Made by a program: the position numbers and the translations under genes. Under the pieces are notes generated by a model. The model had not been told where the DNA came from. It made no database searches and saw only the letters and a program-made list of their open reading frames with translations. This document shows positions 33,732 to 41,933 of a stretch of 64,000 bases of DNA, in pieces. Position 1 is the first letter of the stretch. The number at the start of each line of letters is the position of its first letter. The stretch is from Thermosipho melanesiensis BI429 (lineage in GTDB: Bacteria; Thermotogota; Thermotogae; Thermotogales; Fervidobacteriaceae). Location: NCBI RefSeq assembly GCF_000016905.1, contig NC_009616.1, positions 868,001 to 932,000 on the forward strand, read 5' to 3'.

Positions 33732-34748
33732 TCATTTTGTTTTTTTTCCGTTTATAAACCTTACTTCTCCTTCACTTTTTAATGGAATAGTTTTGTATTT
33801 AAGGTTGTGGTGTGATATTATTTTTCTTAGTGTTTTGGTTTTAGATCTCATTACTATTGATTCCGTGATTGCAATATTTTTGGAATATTTGACTCCTCTT
33901 AAAAGATCGCCATCAGTAACACCTGTAGCGGCAAATATGACATTATCACTTTTTATTAAATCATCGGTTTTATATACTTTATCTATATCATAACCTTTTT
34001 CGGTGAGTTCATTTTTTTCCTTTTCATCAATTGGCCAGAGCTTTATCTGGATTTCTCCACCTAAAGATTTTAAAGCTGCTGCAGCGAGTATAGCTTCAGG
34101 GGATCCACCTATTCCAATATAAATATCTACATAACTTTCAGGGAGAGCAGTTGCAATGGCAGCAGCAATATCCCCATCACTTATTAGTTTAATTCTAGCT
34201 CCAACTTTTCTTACTTCTTCGATTATTTCTCTGTGTCTATCTCTATTTAGAATAACAACTGTAAGTTCTGAGATATCAATGTTCAATATTGCAGCAGCAA
34301 CTCTAAGATTTTCTCGAATTGATGCGTTTATATCTAATTTTCCAGCGAGTTCTGGACCAACCGCAAGTTTGTAGGAATAAAAAGTTGGAAGATATTCAAT
34401 TGCCCCTCTGTCTGTAGCTGCCATAACACTTATTGCATTTGGAAGACCATATGCTACTAGTCTAGTTCCATCTACAGGATCTACTGCTATATCAAGTTCT
34501 GGGGTATTTTCTTCCCAATTACCTACCTGTTCTCCTATGTAGAGCATTGGAGCTTTGTCTTTTTCGCCTTCGCCTATTACTACAACACCTTGCATGTCTA
34601 TGTAATCCAGCATACCTCTCATTGCATCACTAGCCATTTTGTCTACCATTTCTTTGTTTCCTCTACCTAGGTACCTACTTGACATTAGTGCAGCAGCTTC
34701 TGTAACTCTAACAAGTTCAAGTGTTATTTCCTTTGAAAGCCCTGGCAT
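33732..34748 (-). CDS. glpX: Fructose-1,6-bisphosphatase class II
   Basis: This 338-residue gluconeogenic enzyme converts fructose 1,6-bisphosphate to fructose 6-phosphate. GlpX blocks are GEGEKDKAPMLYIGE, DIAVDPVDGTRLVAYGLPNAISVMA, SDGDIAAAIATALP, GIGGSPEAILAAAALK and FAATGVTDGDLLRGV. The start is set at ATG 34748, 5 bases after TGGGGGTG; an upstream GTG at 34754 would overlap that site. It is a single-gene unit with its own promoter and terminator. Confidence 0.96.
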   Translation of the reverse strand: MPGLSKEITLELVRVTEAAALMSSRYLGRGNKEMVDKMASDAMRGMLDYIDMQGVVVIGEGEKDKAPMLYIGEQVGNWEENTPELDIAVDPVDGTRLVAYGLPNAISVMAATDRGAIEYLPTFYSYKLAVGPELAGKLDINASIRENLRVAAAILNIDISELTVVILNRDRHREIIEEVRKVGARIKLISDGDIAAAIATALPESYVDIYIGIGGSPEAILAAAALKSLGGEIQIKLWPIDEKEKNELTEKGYDIDKVYKTDDLIKSDNVIFAATGVTDGDLLRGVKYSKNIAITESIVMRSKTKTLRKIISHHNLKYKTIPLKSEGEVRFINGKKTK

Positions 34749-34781
34749 TATCACACCCCCACTTTTATTATTAACAAAATA

Positions 34782-34810
34782 ATTATATCACTATGTAACA
34801 CTTAAGTAAA
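34782..34810 (-). promoter_or_regulatory. Promoter of glpX
   Basis: On the minus strand TTTACT (34810-34805) is spaced 17 bases from TATAAT (34787-34782), and TGA before the -10 makes it an extended -10. The glpX start lies about 34 bases downstream. Confidence 0.75.
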
Positions 34811-34863
34811 ATATTGTATACTTGTGGTTAATTTTGTTTTTTTTATATTTTTTTTAATAAAAG

Positions 34864-35556
34864 CTATTCAAGGGCTTTTAAGGCTGTTTTATAATCAATT
34901 TCCGACCATTCACCTCTCTTTAAATTGAAATCTTCGAGTTTTAATTTACCTATGCGTATTCTTTCGATTTTTTTGTAGGAAAGGCCAAGGAATTTAACTA
35001 TTAATTTTATCTCATGATATTTTCCTTCCGTAATTGTTATGGAGATAAAGTTGTCTTTTAATCTCTTTATTATAGCAGGTTTAAAGCGTGTTCCATTTTT
35101 TAAAACTATACCATCTTTTGCTTTTTGTATCATTTCATCTGATATTTCTTTGTCAACTTTTACTATGTATTCTTTTTCTATTTTGCTTTTTGGGGAGGTT
35201 ATTTTATGTGTAAATATTCCATCGTTTGTAATTAATAACAACCCCTCCACATCTTTATCTAGTCTTCCTGCAATATGGAGATTTTCGACGTAAGGATGGT
35301 CAATAAATTCAAATATATTTCTTTCAAATTCAGATTTACTAGAAGTATATCCTGTAGGTTTGTTAAAAATTATATAAACGTTATGATAGGGGGTAATGGG
35401 TGTGTTATTTACTGTTACAATATCATTTTCTTTTACTTTAAAATCCACATTTGTTATTATTTCTCCATTGATCTTTACAATCCCAAACTTTATAAGCCTT
35501 TTAACTTCTTTTCTAGAACCCACCTTTGCATTTGATAGGAATTTATCTAGTCGCAT
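34864..35556 (-). CDS. RsuA/RluB family pseudouridine synthase
   Basis: An N-terminal S4 RNA-binding domain (RLDKFLSNAKVGSRKEVKRLIKFGIVKINGE) is followed by the catalytic domain. The nucleophile Asp lies in HIAGRLDKDVEGLLLITNDG; other motifs are NKPTGYTSS and TEGKYHEIKLIVKFLG. This is the RsuA/RluB/E/F group, which modifies 16S or 23S rRNA; the exact target cannot be told. ATG 35556 is preferred to TTG 35571, which has no ribosome site. It overlaps folP by 14 bases. Confidence 0.92.
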   Translation of the reverse strand: MRLDKFLSNAKVGSRKEVKRLIKFGIVKINGEIITNVDFKVKENDIVTVNNTPITPYHNVYIIFNKPTGYTSSKSEFERNIFEFIDHPYVENLHIAGRLDKDVEGLLLITNDGIFTHKITSPKSKIEKEYIVKVDKEISDEMIQKAKDGIVLKNGTRFKPAIIKRLKDNFISITITEGKYHEIKLIVKFLGLSYKKIERIRIGKLKLEDFNLKRGEWSEIDYKTALKALE

Positions 35557-36343
35557 TTTTAATCGCCTCAATTACTTTTATTACTCTATAGTTTTCTTTT
35601 ACATCATGAACCCTTATTATTTTAACGCCTTTTAAAGCACAATACGCGGTAATTGCAAGTGTTCCTTCAAGTCTCTCTTCTACGGGAAGATCTAAAATCA
35701 TTCCTATCATTGATTTTCTGCTTGCACCGATAAGTATAGGGTATCCAAGTTTTTTAAACTCATCTAAATGTTTTAGTATTAGCAGATTATCTATAAGTCT
35801 TTTTCCAAAACCAATTCCAGGATCTATTATTATATCCTCTATTCCATAACTTTTTGCAAAATTTATTCTTTCTTTCAAAAATTCTATTATTTCACCGATT
35901 GTATCTTTGTAATAAGGATTATTTTGCATGTTTTTTGGAGTACCTTTCATATGCATTAATATAACTGGACGGTTGTATTGTTTTACAACATTTACCATAT
36001 TATCATCAAATCGCAAAGCGCTTATATCATTTACTATATCAGCACCAACTTTTATACTTTCTTCTGCAACTTTTGATTTGTAAGTATCTATGGAAACAAT
36101 AACATCGAAGTTTTTCTTTATTAATTCAATGGCTGGAACTACTCTGTTAAGTTCTTCTTCTAAAGAGACTTCACTAGCACCAGGTCGGGTGCTTTCTCCG
36201 CCAACATCGATTATATCTGCACCATTTTTAATCATGTGATTTACAGTCTCAAGAAGTTTTTCTTTGTCGATTCTACTTTTTGGATAGAAAGAATCTGGTG
36301 TTACATTAACTATTCCCATGATCATTGTTTTGTTAAAATTCAT
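35543..36343 (-). CDS. folP: Dihydropteroate synthase
   Basis: This folate-pathway enzyme condenses p-aminobenzoate with the pterin pyrophosphate. The family signatures are GIVNVTPDSF, IDVGGESTRPGA, VSIDTYKSKVAEESIKVGADIVNDISAL, LMHMKGTPKNMQ, DPGIGFGK, GASRKSMIG and IIRVHDV. The ATG at 36343 directly follows AGGAGGGATAAT and gives about 266 residues; an ATG six codons upstream lacks such a site. It is the first gene of a two-gene unit with the pseudouridine synthase. Confidence 0.95.
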   Translation of the reverse strand: MNFNKTMIMGIVNVTPDSFYPKSRIDKEKLLETVNHMIKNGADIIDVGGESTRPGASEVSLEEELNRVVPAIELIKKNFDVIVSIDTYKSKVAEESIKVGADIVNDISALRFDDNMVNVVKQYNRPVILMHMKGTPKNMQNNPYYKDTIGEIIEFLKERINFAKSYGIEDIIIDPGIGFGKRLIDNLLILKHLDEFKKLGYPILIGASRKSMIGMILDLPVEERLEGTLAITAYCALKGVKIIRVHDVKENYRVIKVIEAIKNATR

Positions 36344-36406
36344 ATTATCCCTCCTCTTCATATTTTAATTTTACCTCATATTTTTCAAAGAATAAATAAT
36401 TAGTTA

Positions 36407-36415
36407 TGATATAAT
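36407..36415 (+). promoter_or_regulatory. Extended -10 promoter of the esterase/aminotransferase operon
   Basis: TGATATAAT is followed within ten bases by AAGGAGGGGGG and the esterase ATG at 36437. No -35 element stands out. Confidence 0.6.
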
Positions 36416-36436
36416 TAGCTAAGGAGGGGGGAATAT

Positions 36437-37210
36437 ATGAGTCTTTTTGAGTTAAAAGACGTCAAGACTGTAACAGTTTCACAACCTTTATTTTTGAAAG
36501 GTAGCACCGGGAAAGGTGTTTTATTAATCCACGGTTATACGGGAAGTCCACACGATATGGTATATTTAGCAAATAGATTAAATGAAGAAGGATATACTGT
36601 TTTAGTTCCAAGATTACCGGGACATGGTACTTCTTCAAAAGATTTTCTTGAGAGTAACTGGAGGGATTGGCTTAGAAGGGGTTTGGATAGTTATTTTGAT
36701 TTATCAGGTTTATGTGAAGAAGTTTACATTGGAGGACTTTCTATGGGTGGGGTTTTAGCTTTAATTTTGGCGAGCATAGTTAATCCTAAAAAGATTGTTT
36801 CCATTGCTGGAGCAATTTTTACGGTGGATAAAAGAATTGCATTAACACCTTTAATTTCCTTATTTACAAAAAAGATGAAAAGGAAAATTTATTTTGAAAA
36901 GTATGAAAACAAAGATTTAGAGTATTTGTCCAAAGAATATTGGTCATATAACTGGCCTTTACAGGCAAAATATTTATACAAATTAATGAAGATAGCTAGA
37001 AAGAGGATTAGATTAATAAGATCAGATATTTTGATTTTAGCTTCTGAAAAAGACGAAACTGTACCTTTAAAAGCAGCTCATTATATATATAATAACGTTT
37101 CTTCGGAAAAAAGAAAATTGGAAGTTTTCAAAGAATCAGGACATGTTATGACAAATGATGTGGAAAAGGAAAAAGTGGCAGATAAAATAATAGAATGGTT
37201 TAGAGAATAG
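36437..37210 (+). CDS. Alpha/beta hydrolase (carboxylesterase / monoacylglycerol lipase-like)
   Basis: This 257-residue protein has the oxyanion motif LLIHGYTGSP, the nucleophile Ser in GGLSMGG, the acid Asp in ASEKDETVP and the His in ESGHVMTND. It resembles thermostable Est30-type carboxylesterases and bacterial monoacylglycerol lipases. No signal peptide is present. It opens a five-gene unit with lipid-head-group-like functions and its stop overlaps the ribosome site of the aminotransferase gene. Confidence 0.9.
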   Translation: MSLFELKDVKTVTVSQPLFLKGSTGKGVLLIHGYTGSPHDMVYLANRLNEEGYTVLVPRLPGHGTSSKDFLESNWRDWLRRGLDSYFDLSGLCEEVYIGGLSMGGVLALILASIVNPKKIVSIAGAIFTVDKRIALTPLISLFTKKMKRKIYFEKYENKDLEYLSKEYWSYNWPLQAKYLYKLMKIARKRIRLIRSDILILASEKDETVPLKAAHYIYNNVSSEKRKLEVFKESGHVMTNDVEKEKVADKIIEWFRE

Positions 37211-37220
37211 GAGGGATATT

Positions 37221-38267
37221 ATTAAACTTTTTACAGTTGGACCGGTTGAGATGGAAAATGAGATATTAAAAATTGGAGCAAAGCAGATTCCTTATTTTAG
37301 AACAGATGAATTTTCTCAATTAATGTTTGAAATTGAGAAACTTTTCGTGAAGATTTTGAATGCCCCCATGAATTCTAAATTTATTTTACTTACTGCATCT
37401 GGCACAGGCGCCATGGAAGCTGCTGTAATGAATCTTTTTACAGAAAAAGATAAAGTATTAGTTATTAATGGTGGAACTTTTGGTAAAAGATTTGCTGAGT
37501 TATGTAGATTACATGGTATTGATTTTAGGACTATTGATTTGAAATTTGGTGAAAGATTAACGGAAGAACATTTAAAACCACATGATAACAAAGGATATAC
37601 AGCTTTGTTAGTTAATATTCACGAGACTTCCACAGGACAATTATATGATAAAAAGTTACTTTCGGAATTTTGCAAAAAAAACGATATGTTGTTTGTGGTA
37701 GATGCAATTAGTTCTTTTTTGGCAGACGAATATGATATAGAAAAATACAATATAGATTGTACGATATTAAGTTCTCAAAAGGCTTTAGCATTACCTCCTG
37801 GACTATCATTTTTAATTTTGAGTGAAAAATCTGTTGAGAGGATAAAAAATAGAAAGCCAAAAAATATGTATTTTAATTTAAGTGATTATCTTTCTAATAT
37901 GGAAAGAGGACAAACGCCTTTTACTCCAGCTGTAGGTATTGTGTATCAACTGTATGAAAAATTAAAAAATATAAACAATGTTGGGGTAAGGCCTTTTATT
38001 GAGAAGACAAAGAAACTTGCACATCATTTTAGAGAAAATATTGACAATCTAAACGTAGTTGTTCCTGATTATTCTCTTTCAAATGCATTAACACCAATTT
38101 TAGTAGAAAATGCATTTGAAGTTTTTTTGAAATTAAAAAAGAAAGGTATTTTCGTTACACCAAGTGGAGGTAGTTTAAAGAACAGACTTCTTAGAATAGG
38201 ACATATTGGTAATTTGACTACAGAAGACAACGAAACTTTAATTAGAAATTTGGAGGAGATATTATGA
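37221..38267 (+). CDS. Class V aminotransferase with apparent ATT start
   Basis: This 348-residue PLP enzyme is related to 2-aminoethylphosphonate:pyruvate and serine/alanine:glyoxylate aminotransferases. Conserved parts are TASGTGAMEAAVMNL, NGGTFGKRFAELC, HETSTGQLYD, VVDAISSFLADEYD and the PLP lysine in SSQKALALPPG. The family N-terminus 'KLFTxGPVE' is encoded by codons upstream of the first ATG (37251). An ATT at 37221 sits six bases after AGGAGG. An in-frame TAG at 37191 and the absence of ATG, GTG or TTG between them make ATT the likely start. It overlaps the nucleotidyltransferase gene by ATGA. Confidence 0.85.
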   Translation: MKLFTVGPVEMENEILKIGAKQIPYFRTDEFSQLMFEIEKLFVKILNAPMNSKFILLTASGTGAMEAAVMNLFTEKDKVLVINGGTFGKRFAELCRLHGIDFRTIDLKFGERLTEEHLKPHDNKGYTALLVNIHETSTGQLYDKKLLSEFCKKNDMLFVVDAISSFLADEYDIEKYNIDCTILSSQKALALPPGLSFLILSEKSVERIKNRKPKNMYFNLSDYLSNMERGQTPFTPAVGIVYQLYEKLKNINNVGVRPFIEKTKKLAHHFRENIDNLNVVVPDYSLSNALTPILVENAFEVFLKLKKKGIFVTPSGGSLKNRLLRIGHIGNLTTEDNETLIRNLEEIL

Positions 38268-38962
38268 AAGCGATATTACTTGCAGCAGGTAAAGGTACAA
38301 GAATTTCAAGAAAAATAGGAAATATTCCAAAGTCGTTAATTGATATAAATGGTGAACCATTGATATTAAAAACTATTAGGATGTTAAAAGAAAATTTAGT
38401 AGATATAAGTGTAGTGCTTGGGTATAAAAAGCATCTTTTCGATGAATATACTTATGTATGTAAGGTATATTACAATCCATTTTACTCACTTACCAATAGC
38501 ATAGCATCTCTTTGGTTTGCAAAAGACGAGATAGATGGTACAGAAGATATAATAATTGCAAATGCTGATGTGTTTTGGGATGAGAATGTTTTGAGAGAAC
38601 TTTTAAATTCTTCAGAAGACGTTTTGATGTTATATGATTCTTCTAGAAAGGAAGAAGGTGATTATTTGTTTAAAGTTGAAGGGAATGTTTTAATAGAACA
38701 TGGAAAAGAATTGGAAGATCCGTCTGGGGAATATGTAGGGGTGTCAATTATTAGAAAAAAGTTTCAGAAAAAGTTCAGGGAGCGATTAGAAAGTCTAATA
38801 GATAATGAGAATTTTAGCTTGTGGTGGGAAAATGTTTTATATTCGTTTATAGGAGAAAGAGACATATATGTAAAAGATATCTCCGGGCTTTTCTGGGGAG
38901 AAGTAGATTATTTGGAGGATTACTATAGAATTTTAAGATATATTGATAAAAGGAGTGAATGA
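38264..38962 (+). CDS. Sugar/choline-phosphate-type nucleotidyltransferase (LicC/PntC-like)
   Basis: This 232-residue Rossmann-like NTP transferase has the nucleotide loop MKAILLAAGKGTRISRKIGNIPKSL, the block NPFYSLTNSIASLWFAKDE seen in LicC/PntC-like cytidylyltransferases, and a metal Asp in IIANADVFWD. It probably uses CTP (or another NTP) to activate a phosphorylated or phosphonylated alcohol. Between an aminotransferase and a CDP-alcohol phosphatidyltransferase gene, a CDP- or CMP-activated amino head group is the natural guess. The substrate is not shown. Confidence 0.85.
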   Translation: MKAILLAAGKGTRISRKIGNIPKSLIDINGEPLILKTIRMLKENLVDISVVLGYKKHLFDEYTYVCKVYYNPFYSLTNSIASLWFAKDEIDGTEDIIIANADVFWDENVLRELLNSSEDVLMLYDSSRKEEGDYLFKVEGNVLIEHGKELEDPSGEYVGVSIIRKKFQKKFRERLESLIDNENFSLWWENVLYSFIGERDIYVKDISGLFWGEVDYLEDYYRILRYIDKRSE

Positions 38963-39618
38963 TTTTGGGGATAAAGGAAATTATGAAATATTTTGATTCT
39001 CCAGCAGCACCTATTTGTTACATCTTTGTAGATAGAATAGCAGCTTTTTTTGTGTGGATTAACGTTAATTTTTTTAAAATTCATCCCAATTTTATAAGTA
39101 TATTTTCTGGAATATTTTCTTTTTATGCAGTTTATTATTTTTATTTAGGTAGGTTTTTTTGGGGAGCATTTTTTTATCTTTTAGCTTTCTTGTTTGATGC
39201 CATAGATGGGCCATCAGCTCGTGCTTTGAATAAGACTTCCCAGTTAGGTATAATTTTGGAAATATGGATAGATTCCTTAAGGCTTGTTGGTAGTACATTT
39301 GCAATGGGATGGTATTTGTATAATTCTACACATAATGTTAAGTATGTTTTCTTAATAATTGTTTGGATGATATCTTTTGCTTCAGGGTTATGGCTTTATC
39401 CCAAGACAAAAGAAACTTTCAAGGAGTTTATCGGAAAAGTTAAGAGAGAAAAATATATAATTTCTCCTGTACCTACGTGGATGGATTATGAGATGTTTGC
39501 ATTTTTCTTTATGCCTTTATTTTCTGCTATAAATATTGGTTTTATAGTCCTTGTGGTTGGTTATTTTATTTCTTCACTTGGGATGTCACTAAATTTACTT
39601 TGGGGAGGACGAAAATGA
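38959..39618 (+). CDS. CDP-alcohol phosphatidyltransferase family membrane protein
   Basis: This 219-residue protein has about six membrane segments. Its catalytic motif reads DAIDGPSARALNKTSQLGIILEIWIDSLR, close to DxxDGxxARx8-9GxxxDxxxD; the first Asp of the second half is replaced by Glu (GIILE). The family joins a CDP-activated alcohol to a second alcohol, giving phospholipids or soluble phosphodiesters such as di-inositol phosphate. It is coupled by ATGA to the nucleotidyltransferase and to the next gene. ATG 38959 or TTG 38965 could be used. Confidence 0.88.
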   Translation: MILGIKEIMKYFDSPAAPICYIFVDRIAAFFVWINVNFFKIHPNFISIFSGIFSFYAVYYFYLGRFFWGAFFYLLAFLFDAIDGPSARALNKTSQLGIILEIWIDSLRLVGSTFAMGWYLYNSTHNVKYVFLIIVWMISFASGLWLYPKTKETFKEFIGKVKREKYIISPVPTWMDYEMFAFFFMPLFSAINIGFIVLVVGYFISSLGMSLNLLWGGRK

Positions 39619-40580
39619 AAAAGTTTTTGAGAAATGCTGTTATTGCAGTTTCAATAAGTTTAGCAATAATTGTAATTATGCAGTTTTTTCAGGGGGATCT
39701 TTCCAATTTTTTTAAAATACCGAAATATGTTTTCATAACAACATTTTTAGGATATGTATTAATGTATTTTATTGGTGGATTATATACAAAAATATTTTTG
39801 AAATTTTTGGGCTATGAAGTTAGATTTCTAAGTGCTTTTGAAAATTATTTTTTTGGAAATTTCTTTTCCTATATTACACCTCTTTATATAGGTGGACAAC
39901 CTTTTCAAGTATACCATCTTTCTAAATTAGGAGTTAAAAGTGAGGATGCTACTAATATGGTTATGACTAGACTTTTTGAAACATTTTTTGTTACTCTTGT
40001 TTTAGATATTTGGATTTTTTCGTATGCTTTCAAAAATTTAGATTTTTCAAATTTAGGTAAGGGATTAATAATTGTTGGGTTTGTTTCTCAAGTTGGATTA
40101 GTAATTTTAATATTGACATTTATGTTTTTTCCAAAGTTATTTAAAATTGCCATGGTACCTGTATTTAAACTTTTTAAGTTTGATTTGAATAAATTGGAAA
40201 ATTGGTTGTCAAATTTAAAAAAGAGTGTAAATAACGTTTGGAAGAAAGATTTTTATATAATTTTAATTGATACTGCTTTTTGGTTTCTTATGGTATGTTT
40301 GCATGTTGTTCCATATTATCTGATTTTCAGGCATTTTTCACATTTTAATATATCATTTTTTAGACTTGTTGGAGTATTGAGTTTACTTAATAGTATAGCA
40401 TATTATGCTCCGACACCTGGGGCTGCAGGTGGAATTGAGGGAGTTTATCAAATTTCATTGAGTGGAATTATCAGACCTTCTGTAATTTCGAGTGCTATCT
40501 TTTTGTGGAGACTTTTTAGCTATTATATTCCGATATGTTTTGGATTGCTTTTTATTTGGAGGGTAAAAGATTGGCAGTAG
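39615..40580 (+). CDS. UPF0104 / LPG-synthase-TM family membrane protein
   Basis: This 321-residue polytopic protein has the family signature YITPLYIGGQPFQVYHLSKLG, TRLFETFFVTLVLD and the C-terminal YYAPTPGAAGGIEGVYQISL. The family is related to the flippase part of MprF (lysylphosphatidylglycerol synthase) and often sits with lipid-modification genes. It could move the lipid made by the preceding enzymes across the membrane; that is inference. The start is ATG 39615 behind GGGGAGGACGAAA, inside the previous stop. It ends next to the convergent MFS stop with no terminator between. Confidence 0.83.
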   Translation: MKKFLRNAVIAVSISLAIIVIMQFFQGDLSNFFKIPKYVFITTFLGYVLMYFIGGLYTKIFLKFLGYEVRFLSAFENYFFGNFFSYITPLYIGGQPFQVYHLSKLGVKSEDATNMVMTRLFETFFVTLVLDIWIFSYAFKNLDFSNLGKGLIIVGFVSQVGLVILILTFMFFPKLFKIAMVPVFKLFKFDLNKLENWLSNLKKSVNNVWKKDFYIILIDTAFWFLMVCLHVVPYYLIFRHFSHFNISFFRLVGVLSLLNSIAYYAPTPGAAGGIEGVYQISLSGIIRPSVISSAIFLWRLFSYYIPICFGLLFIWRVKDWQ

Positions 40581-41933
40581 CTACCACCATCTTTTTAACC
40601 TCTTTTTTTCTATTTTAAGTTTTTTAAGTATAAAAGCACTTTCTATTTTAGCGTTTTCATATATTCTTTGTGTAGGTCTTCTTGCTATGATATTTAACAC
40701 ATTAAACATGAATATGGTTGGCGATACATATTTTTGTGTTTTTATACTTGAAAATATGAATATAGCAATTATCCTAAGTATTCCTTCAATTACGAAATAT
40801 ATTTGAAGGCCAAAAATGTGATAATTATTTATATAGAAATCAAGTTGATTGAAGAATGTAGCGATATAACCACCAAAAATAGAGCCTATCAATCCTCCTA
40901 TCCCCCCAAAAAATCCGAATACTGCAAAATACATGGGGGATATTCTTTTAGCCACTTCCATGGGAAGGATTATAAGTGAAATATTTATGGCTGCCCACCC
41001 TATACCGGAAATGACAGCATCAAGAGTCATTGCAATAGGCCAATGTTGTTCGTTCATTAATATCCAGATAATTGGTGATATTGAAACAAAGGAAAGTCCC
41101 ATTATCATGACGGTTTTGTTTCCGTATTTATCACTTAATTTTCCCCAAACAAAGTAGAATAGCATGGAAATCAAGGTCATAGCTATAGTTGCATAACTTA
41201 TATACGTCATAGAAATTTTAAGATTTTTTAATTGGTGATAAGAAAAAAATGGGGCGGTCAAAAGAAGAATGAAATTCCAATACAAATTTGCAAAAGATAG
41301 TTTTAGAAAGTTTTTTTCCTTTATTACTTCTTTAATTTCGCTTATAGTACCTAAGGTTTTTACAGGCGGGTCTTGAACCGGGATTAATGATAATAAAGCA
41401 AGTAATACTCCAACCAAGGTTATACCAATTACGTAAATAAAATTATATGGTGTTGGAACGGTATCTATTATGTAAGAAAAAAGATAAAATATTAAAAGTG
41501 TAGAAAACGAAATAAGTACACTTCTTATACCAAAATATTTTCCGCGTTTTTCCGGAGGAATTATATCTGATACAAGAGAGGACCATGTATTACCTGCAAG
41601 TGATGTAAAAGCTTGGGAGAAGGCAAATGTTGTGATTAAAATGATAGGAGATTTTTTTTCGAATAATATTGCAAAAATAATAATTATCCATAGCAATTTG
41701 AAAGAGTTGAAAAAAGCAAGAAGTTTTTTTCTGTATTTGAATTTTTCAATAATAGAAGGCGTAATAATTTGAAGGAGTTGGAATATCATTGGAAACGCCG
41801 CGGTCATCCCTAGTAGAACTTCATTGAAGTTAAAGTATAGGGCTATGGCAGTAAATACTACTCCCTGGGTTAATATAAAATAAAAATTTGAAAATATACC
41901 TTCCAAAATTAAAAATTTTTCACCTTTTTTCAA
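40581..41933 (-). CDS. Major facilitator superfamily transporter
   Basis: This 450-residue protein has about 12 membrane segments and the MFS loop-2/3-like KYRKKLLAFF and loop-8/9 FVWGKLSDKYGNKTVMIMGL motifs. A conserved P-E-K-R-G-K-Y-F-G segment (IIPPEKRGKYFGIRS) follows TM4. The substrate is unknown. It overlaps rtcB by ATGA and is the last gene of the tRNA-Thr-proximal minus-strand run. It converges with the UPF0104 gene with zero bases between stops. Confidence 0.85.
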   Translation of the reverse strand: MKKGEKFLILEGIFSNFYFILTQGVVFTAIALYFNFNEVLLGMTAAFPMIFQLLQIITPSIIEKFKYRKKLLAFFNSFKLLWIIIIFAILFEKKSPIILITTFAFSQAFTSLAGNTWSSLVSDIIPPEKRGKYFGIRSVLISFSTLLIFYLFSYIIDTVPTPYNFIYVIGITLVGVLLALLSLIPVQDPPVKTLGTISEIKEVIKEKNFLKLSFANLYWNFILLLTAPFFSYHQLKNLKISMTYISYATIAMTLISMLFYFVWGKLSDKYGNKTVMIMGLSFVSISPIIWILMNEQHWPIAMTLDAVISGIGWAAINISLIILPMEVAKRISPMYFAVFGFFGGIGGLIGSIFGGYIATFFNQLDFYINNYHIFGLQIYFVIEGILRIIAIFIFSSIKTQKYVSPTIFMFNVLNIIARRPTQRIYENAKIESAFILKKLKIEKKRLKRWW

